DNA of 64,000 bases. Source: Lindgomyces ingoldianus (lineage: Eukaryota > Ascomycota > Dothideomycetes > Pleosporales > Lindgomycetaceae). Under the pieces are notes generated by a model. The model was not told the DNA's origin. It searched no databases and was given only the letters and a program-made list of their open reading frames with translations. A program made the position numbers and the translations under genes. Numbering within the stretch: position 1 is the first letter of the stretch; every line of letters starts with the position of its first letter. This document shows, piece after piece, positions 11,989 through 25,315 of the stretch. The DNA lies in the NCBI RefSeq assembly GCF_010093535.1, contig NW_022985187.1, forward strand, positions 540,051-604,050. The letters are read 5' to 3'.

Positions 11989-13080
11989 ATGTACTTCACA
12001 GGCGAGTTGCTTACACACCTAAGTTGCTTACTTTTACTAAGACCCTACTAAACTACTTTTTTTACACTAATGCATTTCTAACAACACTACTTAAATGTGT
12101 TAAAAAAATGTTAAATATAGCTTACACTTTAAGCTTTTAATTAAAATATAATACTTTTTAAGTAACATGCTATAGCTATTTATAAAGTCTTTTAAAAAAT
12201 AATAAGTAACTAACACACTAGACAGCCTTTTTAAGCTAATTATATAGCTAACTTATAAAAGCTAAATAATAATAAAAAGTAGGTAATTATTTAGCACATA
12301 CTTAAGCTAAATATGTAAGGGTTTCCTTTCTAGCTAGTAGCTATAGCTAATATAGCTAATTTTTTATACACTAAGCATAATATAAGCTATGTTAGCATAA
12401 ACTAGCCTAATATATTTATTAAATGTTACTTAAAGCTTAAAGTAAAGTTTAAGTGTAAGTATAACTATAAAAAAGCTTTTTATAAATTTTTTATAGTAAT
12501 TTAAGGCTAGTTTAACTTTATAAAGAATATTAAAGCTAAGTATAGTATTTAGAATAATAACATATATAACTTTAATAAAATAAAGTTTATAATAGGCTAG
12601 ATATCTACTAAAGCAGTTATTATAAGTTTGAAAAAAATAAGAATAGCTAAAAGCAGTCTAGCTAGGTAACTAGAAGTAGATAATAGCTATCTAAGGCATT
12701 AATGCTAAAAAGTAAGCTATTTTGCTTTTTATTATTTTTTAAAGTAGTAACTACTTTTTAAACTAGTATAAAAAAATCTACTTTAAAATTAAGTTATTAT
12801 AATCTTTAAGCATAGCTAGACTACTAATTAGCTTAGTCTAGACTAGTTAAAGCACTTTAACACATATATAAAACAGTGTACTGTTAGTAGCTACTATCTG
12901 CTAGTTATTAACAGCTATAAAAGCTATAACTTACTTTATTTTTAGTAATACTATAAAAAATAATAAAATTATTACTATTTAACATACTTTATAGGCAAGT
13001 TGCTTACACACCTAAGTTGCTTACTTTTACTAAGACCCTACCCTAATAAACTCTATTATAGCCTATAACAACCTGCTCTA

Positions 13081-13673
13081 TGTTACGGTCTACGGTTGGA
13101 CCAGCGTAACTCCACCGGCAGTGCTCCACAATCTAGCTGGATTGGGGCAGGGCTCGCTTGTGAACCAGTCGGAGGACACAGACGCAGCACAGCTGCCTGC
13201 AGTAATGGAGGAATGCGTTGTCTAATAAGAAGGACAGGCCGCGAATCTAGGGAGCTTAAGGGAGCTTAGGGAGCTCTCCTTAGCAGACTCCTATAAACTC
13301 CTATTAGCTCCCCTTAGCACCTCTAGCATATGTATATAGTTTCTATATTAAACAACCTTTAAAAAGTGTGTTTAATGTTTAGTTTATTTTTTACATAAAC
13401 TAAGTAGCATTTAGTTTTCTAAAAAGCTGTAATACTATTTATATATTTTACACTATATATACCTCTAACCTTATCTAATAGGACTGTTTAGCCTAGCCTT
13501 TTTACTACTGCATAAAGGGCAAACTATAATCTAGTTACTCTACTCCCCTCTAATAGCCTATTAGCCTGTACGTAGGACTGTACACCCTACTAGCTAGCCT
13601 CTACTATTTGCCCTACTTCTCCTCTAGAAACATTATAAGACCTAAGTGCTTCTAAAAAGTAAAGATTATAACA
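13081..13673 (+). repeat. 5' LTR of gypsy A2
   Basis: 593 bp, from TGTTACGGTCTACGG to ATTATAACA. The first 200 bp keep CpG-containing sequence lost in the A1 copy. It pairs with 33285-33874. Confidence 0.93.
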
Positions 13674-13739
13674 TTAAACACTACCTTTTTAAAAAGTGTA
13701 GATACCTCTTAACATAACCTAGATTTTAACATAGCCTAC

Positions 13740-15990
13740 ACAGCTCTATTAGGATGTATAGAAGTTTCTAGCTAAAGGAAAGCTATTCTAGCAAAACAGA
13801 TTAATATAATTTAGAATAACATTAAAAAACTTTAGCAGATTAGTAAAAAAATTAGTAAGCTAGTAAAACTTAAATAAAAAGTTATAAACTTTTACTAAAA
13901 AGTAATAAAATTATAGACCTTTTTTAGGCCCTTAAGCCTTTAAGAAGCTACTAATTACGCCTATTAAATACATAAACTATAAGTAAAGCTAGCTAAAATA
14001 TAGAACATCTTAACTAAAAAAGTAAGCATTATAGCTAAAAAAGACTTTAAGGCTAGCCTTTTTAAAGCTTTTTAAAGAATTACTAAAAGACCTTTAACTA
14101 TTTTTTATAAAATGCTACCTTTATATATAATATAATAAAAAAGCATTTTAGACTAACATAGAAATAATATTCTAAATAGGACTACACCTAGAAGGCCCCC
14201 CTACAATTTAGTTCTAACCTTATGCAGACAATTAGATAGACTTTAGAGCAAATAGCGCAGCACTTACCCCTAAAACAAAAGAAGTGTTTAGTAGTGTTAA
14301 GAACTTTAAAAAAGCTCTAACAGCTATTTATAAAACTTTAAATAATAAAAAAATTACAGCTAATAAACTAGATACTATAAAGCAGAGTACTAGCCTAGTC
14401 TAGAACTATGCAGCATGCTTTAAAGAACAATTAGCTATCTGCAGATAGACAGACTAGAAAGCTCTCTATTACATGTTTTATAATAGACTAAGTAAAATAG
14501 TAAATAATAAATTTATATATAGTAATAAGCTAACTACTTTTAAAAACTTTATTATATAAGTAATAACCTATAACAACTATTACAAGAAGTGTAAAAGAGA
14601 AAAAAAAATAAAAAAGAACTTCTTAAAAACTAAAGTTTATTTTAAAAAAGAAAAAGCTTTTATAATATAATAAAAAACTAATAAACCTTAGTTATGTAAA
14701 GCATATATAAAGCTACCCCTCTAAAAAGAACTAAGTTTTAAGACGCAATAAGCTGCCTCTAATAAAAAAATAATAAAAGTAGTTAAAAAATAAGGCCTAC
14801 TTAAACTATAAAAAAGTAGAACATTTCTGCTAAAATTACCTAAACTTCTAGAAGAAAGAAAATAAAAATACTACTATAATAATAAAAGCTATTACTACTA
14901 AATACAGCCTTATAAATAAGAAAATATTAAAAAGATTAAACAATAGACTTTACTAGTAATGCAAAAAAAAACTACTTTTTAAATAACTATTTTAAAGTTT
15001 ACTAAAAAGTAGTTATTTAAAACTTTAGTAGCTTAAATATAGTGTTGCAGGATCTTATAATTCTTAAAAAATATAAAAAAAGACTTAGATTTAAGGATAT
15101 ATTATAAATATTTAAAAAAAAAGCAGTTTTTTTTCTAAGACTAAACTCTTAGTACTTTAGCAAAAAAACTCTCTAGACAGTTCTAGAAATATAAATGCTA
15201 AAAGTGCAGTTTACAACATAACTACTTAAGCTATTGCATAGTTATACTTTACTAAATAAACATTAGTAACAACTACCTTACATTTAACATTATACAGCAA
15301 ATAGCTAAAGTTAAATATAATATTATAGATAATAAAAAATAATAGCAGTTTTTTATTAAAATTTAAGATTAAAAACTAGAAGGATTAAGTAGACCTGCTA
15401 GGTTTAAAGTTCTAAAGCTAGTACCTAGAAAACCTAAGACACTACTCCTAAGCTTTGCAATTAGCAGGAAGGCTTTAGTAATGTAGTAGAGCCACAGCTA
15501 GTGTGCACTCTGCAGAAACAACGCTTATAGCACTAACAATTGCTAATAAAAAGAGCACTCTGTACAGATTATACAAACACAAGAATACCCTTAGTGGGCT
15601 TAGAAGAGCCCTCTTAATACCTTACATAGACCTAATAATTGTCTATACCCCTAGTACTAGTGTACACAGCGTTACTGTGTTAAGCACTAGGATGATAAAC
15701 ACTAAGCAGGCTAGTAGCCTACATAAAAGAAAAACTATAACAGATGCCTATAGTAAGGGACAGCCTTAGCCTGCAAAACTATAAACTGTTATACCTGTTA
15801 GACAGCCTCTCCCTACAAATAAGAAAAATAGGCAAAGTGTAAAAAATAAGACAACTATAAGTTTTACTACTTTTAGTAAAAAGCAGTAAAAAAGAAAGAC
15901 TACCTAACATTACATTACCTAGTTAAAGATTATAAGTGTAAAGTAGCTAACTGCTGTAACTAAGAACACTAGATCTATAAGAAAAAAAAT
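13740..15990 (+). pseudogene. gag remnant, gypsy A2
   Basis: The gag region of the family reference copy, lying between the 5' LTR and the protease. It aligns with A1 (15009 onward equals 1 onward) and with both parts of A3. A lysine-rich, helical character is suggested by the readable parts near 13850-14100. The least mutated part, 15490-15780, keeps an 88-codon open frame on the plus strand, starting at 15503. I treat this as a surviving piece of gag rather than a separate gene. Confidence 0.65.
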
Positions 15991-16029
15991 TAATAATAAC
16001 TTATAAAATATTAATTTTTACTCTTTTTT

Positions 16030-18263
16030 AAATAAAAAAGTCCTTTATAACATATTAGCCCTAGTTGCAGTAGGATAAGGGACAGGACACAGTCTAACAA
16101 CCACCTTTACATATAAAGGATAGCCTAGACTAGCTCTTATAGACAGCAGATGCACTTTTACTGCTATAGATAAAGATTAATGAGATAAATAAAGCATTCT
16201 ATTTTATATAAAAAAAAACTTGTTTAAGGTAACCCTTACTAACACATTCTTAATTAAGTATAGCAAAGAATAGATTAACCTAGAAACATATAAAAAAGAC
16301 TTTAAAACTCTAACTATGAAAAATTAAAAGTCTATAAACATACTTTTATTAAGAAGTAAGTACAACATAATTTTAGGCTATAACTAGCTTAGAACACATA
16401 ACCCTGTAATTAATTAAGGAATAATAATAATAGAAACCTTTAAAGACTATATGCACATAACCTAGTTAGCATGCTATAATAATTAATGCCTAGTCTATAA
16501 ACAAGCAAAGCAGGGTAGTAGTTGCTACCCTAAGAAAAGGAAACTCTAGAAATTCCCTTATTAAAAGCTAAAAGCCTAAGTAATAAGAATTATAAAAAAA
16601 AAGCTTAAAAAGGTCTCTTATAAAAAAATTAAAAGTAATAAAGATATAAATTAGATAGAGATCTAGATATAGAATCTAAAAGAAAGAAAGCATTCTTACA
16701 GAATACAAGGACTATAAGGACATGTTTAAAACACTAGATAACCTAGAAGAACTGCTACTACACTAGCCTTAAGACTATGCTATTAATTTAATAAAGGACT
16801 ATAATTTAAAAACCTACAGACTTTACCCCTTAACAAGAACGTAAAAAGAAGCCTTGTAAGAGTACATTAACTAAATGTTAGCCTAAGGCTATATCTAAGA
16901 AAGTTACAGTTTAGTTGCCTTAGCTATAGTTTTTGCAAAAAAGAAAAAAAAATCTAAGTCTACTAGAACTATAAAACTTTAAATAATAACATAATTTAAA
17001 ACTAATTTCTTTTACTAATTATATAAAATATTATAAACTAATTAAAAGAAACTTAGTACTTTATAAAGTTTAACATACAAGACAGATTTAATAAAATTAG
17101 AATAAATAAAAAATAAGTAGCTTACAGCATTTAAAACTTTATAAAGACTTTATAAACTATTAGTAATGCTATTTAGCTTAATAAATGCTTTAGTAATGTT
17201 CTAGTAAATTATTAACACAGCCCTTAACCTATATCTTAATGTCTTCACCCTAGTATACCTAGACAACGTCCTTATCTATTTAAAAGAGAGCCTAGAAGAC
17301 TACATATAAAAAGTGCAGAAGGTCTTAGAGCAGCTAAGAAAGTATAGACTCTACCTGCAGCTCTCTAAATGCAAATTCTATGTTACTAAGATAGAATATT
17401 TAGAATTTATAATTAATAAATAAGAAATAAAAATTAACCTAGCTAAAGTATAAAAAGTACTTAAATAGCTAGAACTTATAATAGTTAAAAAAGTTAAAAG
17501 ATTATTTAGACTATTAAAATATATTAAATAAATAATTAAGAACTATTTAAAAATTACTATACCTTTAACAAACACTACTACTAAGAAATAGGCAATAGTA
17601 AAGTTTATCTAGACCCTATAAATAAACAAAGCATTTATAATGCTAAAATAAGCTATAACAGCTAAGCTAGTACTAAGAATATATAACCCACAGTTAGATA
17701 CTAAGATCTACACAGATGCGTTCCTAGGAGCTAGCAGAGCCGCGTTGTACTAGAAACAAGAAGACAGAAAATAGCACCTAGTAGCATACTACTCTGCTAA
17801 GTTCTTAGGACCTAAAGTAGGCTACAGTATACCTAATAAAAAGCTAAAAGCTATACTAAACGCAGTAAAAGTATAGGCTATAGAGCTACATAAAATAGCA
17901 AAACTCTTTTACATTATAACAGACTACGTAAACTTAGTTACATTTTTAACTATAAAGAAACTATTACTAATGCATGTAAAATAGGTAATAAAGCTTACAC
18001 AATTTAACTGCATTATTAAGCACGTTCTAAGAGCACAGAACTAGCAAGCTAACACCCTTAGCTAAAGGCTAAATTACTTTAATAAAAAGAAGAAAAGATC
18101 TAAAAAGTTTACTTTTTTTAAAAAAACTAGTAAAAGATAGATCTTTAATAAGCCTTAACTTATAAAAGAACTCTGCATGCTTATAGTAAATAAGTAAAGA
18201 TAGAAAAACTTAATTTAAAAATATTATAAATCCCTAATATTTAGGCACCTATGAATAGGCACT
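16030..18263 (+). pseudogene. pol remnant (protease, RT, RNase H, start of integrase), gypsy A2
   Basis: Protease site at about 16136-16170 reads ALIDSRCTFTAI, with DSG changed to DSR. RT spans about 17000-17290 and contains VYLDNVLIYL near 17255. RNase H near 17700-17850 reads KIYTDAFLGASRAALY. The integrase begins before 18263 and is then split by gypsy B; it continues at 26438. The arrangement matches a normal gypsy pol, but the many TAA/TAG codons make it non-functional. Confidence 0.88.
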
Positions 18264-18268
18264 CTCTA

Positions 18269-18543
18269 TGTGACGGTCCTACGCAGAGAGCTCTGTCGCG
18301 CGTCACATGACGAGCTGCCCGTGCAGCTAATTAGGATATAGGGGGTGCGACTAGCGCAACGCTATTAGTTTGCTTAGCGCTAGCGTCCTTACTAGCGCTT
18401 TAGCGCTGCAAGCACTTCTTCTACAGAGCTACTTTTAAAGCTCCCTTTCTCCTCTCTATTTTAGTGTAGCTAAAATAGAGCTAACCTACTCTACCTTACT
18501 TCTCTAACTTTATACAGTAGTAAAGACAGTGCTTATTATTACA
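18269..18543 (+). repeat. LTR1 of gypsy B
   Basis: 275 bp, TGTGACGGTCC to TTATTATTACA. Its 5' half contains several AGCGCT-like repeats. It is more RIPped at its 3' end than LTR2. Confidence 0.93.
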
Positions 18544-18882
18544 TTACACTAAAATTATCTTATTTAGCTAAAAAACAGTAACATAATATCTAGGTTTACT
18601 ATGCAGTTAGCTCTAAAAGCTTAATCTGCTAACTAACCCTTACTTAGACAAATCTACTAGTATAACTAAGCTAAGCCTTAGTTTGTTAACAATAGCTATC
18701 TACTTTAAAGCCTTAGTTAAGCTAGGCAACTATAAAAGCAACACTAAGCAATAATTAAATTATTGCACTTTATTAAGGAGCTTTAAGCTAGGAGCGCTGC
18801 TGCTCTAGTTTAAATTAACTGTAGGGGGGGGGCCTACTGTACTAACTACCACCGCAACAACGCGAAGAGAGCCGCAGGCTCT

Positions 18883-18918
18883 GTACAAACCCACGTACAA
18901 ACCTACGTACAAACCCAC
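18883..18918 (+). repeat. Three 12-bp tandem repeats in the gypsy B leader
   Basis: GTACAAACCCAC is repeated three times, the middle copy reading GTACAAACCTAC. It lies in a clearly un-RIPped island, about 18820-19010, that also contains a G-run. It is upstream of gag, so it belongs to the untranslated leader or the start of gag. Confidence 0.8.
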
Positions 18919-18999
18919 CACTAATTAACTATCAGCCCCACCGTCACCAGACCTGGGGCTCACACTACACTATACCTCTGCGGACTGCTAGGCCCTAGA

Positions 19000-20960
19000 G
19001 TAGAGGAAAGGAGCTAAGAGCACTAAAATAGGGAAGCTGTTAAGAATTAAAATGCGCGTTAATCCTACCACCTAGCCTACTAGCAACGCTTATACGCCTA
19101 AACTAAGAACGCTGCTATGCTAGGCTTAGTTCTACGCTAACAATGTGTTTAAAGAGGACTACGCTATTAAGACTGCGCACGTGCGCGCTTAGTAAGCTAG
19201 GAAAGCACTATTGTTTTAGACAGAAGCTATTACCTAAGGTACTACTAATTATAATTTAATTAGCCTCTGCCTAGACCTACTAAACCTTATAGCTGTAGAT
19301 TACATAGTTATAGCCAGGGTTGCCACTTTATAGTAATTACTATTTTTAAAATAGTAATTACTATGTTTTTAAAAACATTATTATTACTTAATTACATAAG
19401 CTATAATTCTAAAAATTAATATATAGATGCTAAGTAAACTAGTCTATAAATCTATAAATTTAAATTCTAAAAATTATATTTAATACATTTATAATAAATA
19501 AAAAAGAGAGAAAAAAAGGAGAGAAAAATAGTAATTACTATTACTATTACTATTTCTGCTTTTTTTCTCTGTTTTTCTCTATTACTAGGGATACAAATTT
19601 ATATAGTAGAATCTAATCTTATAGATCTATACTTTAGTATACCTAGTATCTAAGTTTAGGTTTTTAGAATATTAGCTAATGTAATGAAGCTGTTATAGAC
19701 TTTTTAAAAAAATAGTAATTACTATTTTAGAATAGTAATTACTATAAAAGTGGCAACCCTGGTTATAGCAAATAAGCTACTATAGTAGTTATTAAAAGTG
19801 TAAGCTTATTAAAACTACGCTAATACTTTTACTAAAGCAGTTAACATAGTAAAAGCTAAGTAAGTAAAGGTTAGTAAAAAGCTATAAAAGCTTTAAAGCT
19901 TACTAAATAAAACCCTTAAATACCTAGCTAATTATAAGAATAAAGTTAAAAGACTTAAAGCTACTGCTATACTAGCGTGTAATTAATTATTTCTCTTAGA
20001 TAAAGCTTATTAAGCGCTAAGAGGCACACCTACGCTAACTACACTAAGAAAGTAACTGTAATTTAACCTAGCTACGCTAAAAACGCCTAACCTCTTTTAT
20101 ATTAGTACTATAAGCTAGGGAGCTAGGCTAAAACTATTAGCTAAAGCAAAGGATTTACCTAGGTTTATAAGTAAAGATAATGTTAAATTTAATTACTAAA
20201 AAGACCTTTTAATAAGTAAGCTACTTTATAACATAGACTACTTTATACCTACAAATAGTAACTCTATAAAGAAGGAAGACACTTAAGTACACTATACTAA
20301 AAGTAAGGTAGGTAGTTAAGCGCTAAGTTAACTAGTTTTCTACTTTAAAGCCTAAAAGTAGTAAAGTAAGCTAGTAATAACTAAGAATATTATAAGCTTC
20401 TTAGAAAAAAGCTTTAAAAATACTAACTAGTAAATAAAAGCTAAGACTAAGCTTTACTAGCTTAAAATAAAGCTATCTTAAAATTTTAAAGACTTTAAAG
20501 CCTAGTTTATATGCTTTATAAATAAAGCTAAGCTGCTGCTTAAGTAGTAGAAGAATAAGATCTATAACACTTTATTAAGTTAACTTTAAGTACATATAAA
20601 GACTTACTATAACAACTTAATAGTTAGCTTTTTTAATTATATAAAGTAAGCCTACTAAATATTCTTCTTACTGCAGAGGTCTACTATAAAGTTAAGCGCG
20701 CAATGCGTGTAGAGAGGTTAAGAGAAGCTTACGCGTTAGAACGTTTTTTAACCTGCTACTGCTACTACTGCCTTAATAACTCTAGCAACACTCTAAGCAT
20801 AGGTAGCTTTAATAAAGAATGCTATAACCTACTACTTATGCTATTAGCTAGAATATATAAGTTGCAACTACCCTTACACCTGCGCTAAGAGTAAGGCTAT
20901 AGAAGCAGCGCAGAAGCTAGACACTATAAGCTCTAGCAAAGATAGTAAATTAAAAAAAGA
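19000..20960 (+). pseudogene. gag remnant, gypsy B
   Basis: Degenerate gag, interrupted by a hAT element (19315-19761). The part at 20380-20600 aligns with the minus-strand gag of gypsy D near 51000-50850 and has the same lysine-rich composition. A cysteine-containing stretch near 20755-20830 may be the old zinc knuckle, but the pattern is unclear. The open frame at 20703-20888 is within this region and is not a separate gene. Confidence 0.65.
19315..19761. mobile_element. hAT-1: 447-bp non-autonomous hAT element
   Basis: It starts CAGGGTTGCCACTTT and ends AAAAGTGGCAACCCTG, perfect inverted ends of the hAT type. The 8-bp duplication GTTATAGC is exact (19307-19314 and 19762-19769). The interior is AT-rich, with AGTAATTACT repeats just inside both ends, and it is too short to encode a transposase. 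Confidence 0.95.
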
Positions 20961-21039
20961 CTTACTCTAAAGAAAGTCTTCTCCCTAGAGTTAATAGATA
21001 AAGCGCTAGCACAGGAGCTGCGTAAGCTGCTATTTAGCA

Positions 21040-23260
21040 GTAAGCCCTTTATGCTGCCCTACTGCGTCTCTGCTAGAGGGATTACTGTACACTTAAACAG
21101 TTTTATTAACACAAGGGCTAGCAGCTATAATCTAATCCACCTGCAACACCTACAAATAATCTAGAAGCACCTATAGCCTAAGATGCTTAGCATTAAGTCT
21201 ATTTTTATTACAAGATATAATAATTAACTAAATAGACAGGTAGACAAGTACTTCTATATAGATCTAGTAATTAACAGCTACTAGCTGCTTACACTCTTTA
21301 TCCCTTATAACACAGGCTGTTATAACTTAATTATAGGCTATAAAGTTTTTAAAAAGGCTAGTGTTTAGATTAACTATAAAAAATAATTAATTTAGTAGCT
21401 AGACAATAATTAGACGTAAGACTATAAGTGTAATATTATTATCCTTATGTGTAGTGTGTCTTTATAGATTAACTAATCTTATTAAGCAGACACTAACTAA
21501 TAAAATAAGTTTATAAAAATATTAAAAATTAATTAATACTAACTTTAATTAACTTAGAAGCATAATTAGCAGTAGAACTTAAAAAAGATAAAGAAGTAAC
21601 TTAATTTTTAACTAATACCTCTTAGCGCTAATTAAGCGCGCTAATGTTAACTAGCTATCTCTAAAAAAGCACTTGCTAAGGTAGGGCTAAAGGTAAACAT
21701 AATTAACACTGCTGCGTTTATGCTACATATAAGGTGTAGAGATGTTATAATTAGACATATTAGTGTTTATAAAGTTAATTAACTAATTAAGGACTGCTAA
21801 GCACTTATAATAGTTAATCCTAAGAATAAGCTTTAACAGCTAATGCTTAAGAAGTTACTATCCCTTGTGTACGCTAAAGCTACACTAGCTTACTTCTTAA
21901 AAAGAGACTTAGATAAACTGCTGCTGCACTAACTTAGCGTTAACTATAATATTAAGCTAATAGCAGAGAACACCTTATTAAGTAGCCTACTATACAGCAT
22001 GTCTCTAGAGCAGCTTAGGCTAGTTAAGGACTATCTAGACAACTACCTATAACGCGGATTTATTACGCACAGCAACGCTAGCTACGCTTCTTTAGTCTTG
22101 TTTACTAAGAAGCTAAAAAAAAAGTAAAGGTTTTATGTAGACTATTATAAACTTAACATAATTATAAAGAAAAACACTTACTTAATACCTCTAATTTAGA
22201 AGACGCTTACGCAGCTAGCTGCAGCTAAGGTTTTTACTAAGCTTAATATATAACAGGCGTTTTATTATATCTAGCTTACTAAAAAGGTTAAGAACTTAAC
22301 TACCTTCTAAACACACTATAGCAACTATAAGTATTATATGCTGCTTTTTAGACTCTATAATAGCCCTGTAACTTTTTAGTAATATATTAATTAAGTTTTA
22401 TATAGCCTGCTTAATAACTTTTATATAGCTTACTTTAACAACATCTTAATTTACTTAGACAACTTTTTACAGCATAAGGCACATGTTACTAAGGTCCTAT
22501 GTTGTCTATAAAACACTAGCCTACAGATTAACTTTAAAAAGAGTAAATTTATAGTTACTAAAATAAATTTTTTAGGTTTTATTATTAGTATAAATAAAAT
22601 CTATAAGGACCTTACTAAGGTAGCTGCTGTCTAAGACTAGCCTATACTAACCTTAATTAAGAGCCTGCAGTTGTTCCTAGGGTTCTGCAACTTCTACTAC
22701 GCCTTCCTTAAGGACTATAGTTGCATTGTATAGCTACTTACAAAGCTGCTTAAGTGTAGCGCCTAGCATCTTTTAAGAGAGCATAAGTTAGCTATGTTTA
22801 AGCGCGCTAAAAACCTTATGCTGTTAGATAATATCTTTACACACTACTTACTAAATTATAAGATGTGTATAAAGACTAACATAAGTAACAGAGTTGTTAC
22901 AGAAGTACTATTACAGCTGCAGGACAACAGCATCTAGCGCCCTGTGGCGTTCTACTCTAAGACTATAAGCCTGCTGCAGATAAACTATAATATATATAAT
23001 AAAAAGATGCTTATAGTTGTCTAAGGCCTATAAGAGTAGTAAGTGTAGCTAATAGGCTTATAATAAAATAAACTATTTATAGTAATTACTAACTACTAAG
23101 CTTTTAAGTACTTTGCTGTTAAGTGTAAGCTTACCCCTTACTAAATATAATAGGCTATGCTAATAGTAGACTTTAACCTTACGCTAACTTACTGCCTAGG
23201 CACTGCTAACATTGTTGCAGACGCGCTGTTAAGGAAGCAGAAGGAGCTTAAAACATAAAA
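21040..23260 (+). pseudogene. pol remnant (protease, RT, RNase H), gypsy B
   Basis: Protease region near 21095-21150 reads SFINTRASSYNL, where the family expects a DTGA-type site: two G-to-A changes gave N and R. RT from about 22090 reads RFYVDYYKLN, then TLTQLAAAKVFTKLNI and AFYYI, with the YLDN box near 22455. RNase H near 22920-23010 reads PVAFYSKTISLLQINYNIYN. These match the normal order and spacing of a gypsy pol. It is inactivated by TAA/TAG and by the catalytic changes. Confidence 0.88.
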
Positions 23261-23479
23261 AGAAAAAAATAAGGCTGCTTATACACGCTTTTTTTTAAGC
23301 TAAGAGTAGATTAGTGTTAGTCTTATTACTTAATTACACGCTACTTTATAGAGCACCCCTTTACTAAATAAAAAGCTTATAAAGCTACTGCTAATAAATT
23401 AACTATATAAGCTTATTAATTAGATCTTAAATGCTAATTAGAATTATAAGAGCCTATAATACTACTATAATAAAGCGCA

Positions 23480-25035
23480 GAATTCTAGCTTGTAATAAAA
23501 GCTTAATGCTAAGGGCCTACTACTAAAGAAAAGGAAGCTTATAGTTCTAGCTGTTTAGTTTCTAAGAACCTACCTTATCTATACTATTTACATAATGCAA
23601 CTTACTACACATCTTAAAACTAGAAAAATAACTAAGCTACTATATAAGTAGTACTACTAGCTAAGCATAAGCTAAGATGTTAAGACCTACATTAGCGCCT
23701 ATAAGGCCTATTAGTAGAGCTATATCTTTTAAAATAAGACTTTAAAGCTTCTTAAGCTACTACTAATACTTAAGTAAACATAGTAAGATATTTTTATAAA
23801 TTTTAAGTTATTTTTACTTAATTAAGCTAGCTATAATAATGTGTTTATTATAGTAGACTATCTAAGCAAGTGCTGCTTCTTACTACTGTGCTATAAGACT
23901 ATTACTGCTGTAAGGGCTGCAGACCTATACTATTGCTATATCTAGCGCGTCTATAGACCCTCTTAATTAATTGTCTCTAACTATAGACTATAGTTTACCT
24001 CTGCATTTATAAATAAGCTTTACTACTTTACTAGTGTTAAATAAAAGCTTTCTACGCCTTACTATCCCTAAACTAACAGCAACATAAAGGTGCTAAATTA
24101 GTATATTAACTAGTAACTATGTCTATTTATTAATTACTTCTAGGACAACTAGTTAGACCTGCTGCCCTATATAGACTAGGCTTAAGCATCTTTACTGTAT
24201 AAGACAACAAGGTTATTACTGTTTAAAATTAAGTTTAGCTATTGTCTAACACACTACTAGGACTAGGAGGCACGTACAAGACGCTTACTAACTGCGCTAA
24301 AGCAGATTTTATGTAAAGAGGCTTAAAGCTATGCTAAGCTCTACTATAACACTGTATAATAAGTAATTAAAATTATAAAGAAGGGCATTACTTAAGCTTA
24401 AAAGTAGTAAGTAGCTTAGGCAAATAAGAAGCAGCGCAAGCCTAACTTTATAGTAGGCAATAAAGTATACATAACCTTTAAAAGCTTTACTATAGAGCGC
24501 CTTAGCTAGAAGCTTAACTAGCAGATGTACAGGCCCTATCTAATTATAGCTATAAGAGGTTATTTATACTAGCTTAAGCTCTCTTTATACATAAAGATGC
24601 ACAACGTCTTCTACGCAGACTGCCTACAGCAGGCAGCACCTATAACACTGCTAGGTTAGGTTAAGCCCCTAGAGGAGCTAATTAAAGTTAATAGTTACCC
24701 TAAGTAGCAGGTTTAGAACATCCTAGATAGTTGTGTCTACTGCAGGCGTCTCTAATACTAAGCCTTATAGGTAGGCTATAATCCTAACCCTACCTAGTAT
24801 AATGCTAACAGATTCCTTAGAGCTCTGCATAAGGTAAGGGACTTCCACTAAGCATATCCTACTAAGCCTAGTCTGCCAGCGCGACTAGACGCCTAGCTGC
24901 AAGCGTATAAAAAAGGTAAGAATATAAAACTTATAGAGGTTAATAATTAACCTGCGCTAGGGTCTTAACTAGTTTAAAGACTAACATAGAAGCGCTAAAC
25001 TACCTAGTCTTAGGGACAAGACTGCCTTAGAGGGG
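23480..25035 (+). pseudogene. integrase and chromodomain remnant, gypsy B
   Basis: The integrase core is recognisable: VFIIVDYLSKCCF near 23840, LIVSNYRLQFTSAF near 23970 and TPYYP.TNSNIKVLNQYI near 24055, followed by INYFQDN.LDLLPYID. After the C-terminal domain, 24690-24860 reads as a chromodomain: ILDSCVYCRR, LQVGYNPNP, NANRFLRALHKVRDFH, matching IL..R...YLVKWVGY..P..WY.AENF. The end (AGAGGGGGGTAA) is the purine tract directly before LTR2. Confidence 0.87.
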
Positions 25036-25040
25036 GGTAA

Positions 25041-25315
25041 TGTAACAGTCCTACGCAGAGAGCTCTGTCGCGCGTCACATGACAAGCTGCCTGTGCAGCT
25101 AATTAGGATATAGGGGGTGCGACTAGCGCAACGCTATTAGTTTGCTTAGCGCTAGCGTCCTTGCTAGCGCCTTAGCGCCGCGAGCACTTCTTCTGCAGAG
25201 CTGCCCTTAAAGCTCCCTTTCTCCTCTCTATCTTAGTGTAGCTGAAATAGAGCCGACCTACTCTGCCTTGCTTCCCCAGCTCTATACGGTAGTAGAGACA
25301 GTGCTTGTCATCACA
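25041..25315 (+). repeat. LTR2 (middle LTR) of gypsy B
   Basis: 275 bp, TGTAACAGTCC to GTCATCACA. It is the least RIPped of the three LTRs, keeping AGCGCCGCGAGC and GAGCCGACC. The internal-region repeat starts at the very next base. Confidence 0.93.
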
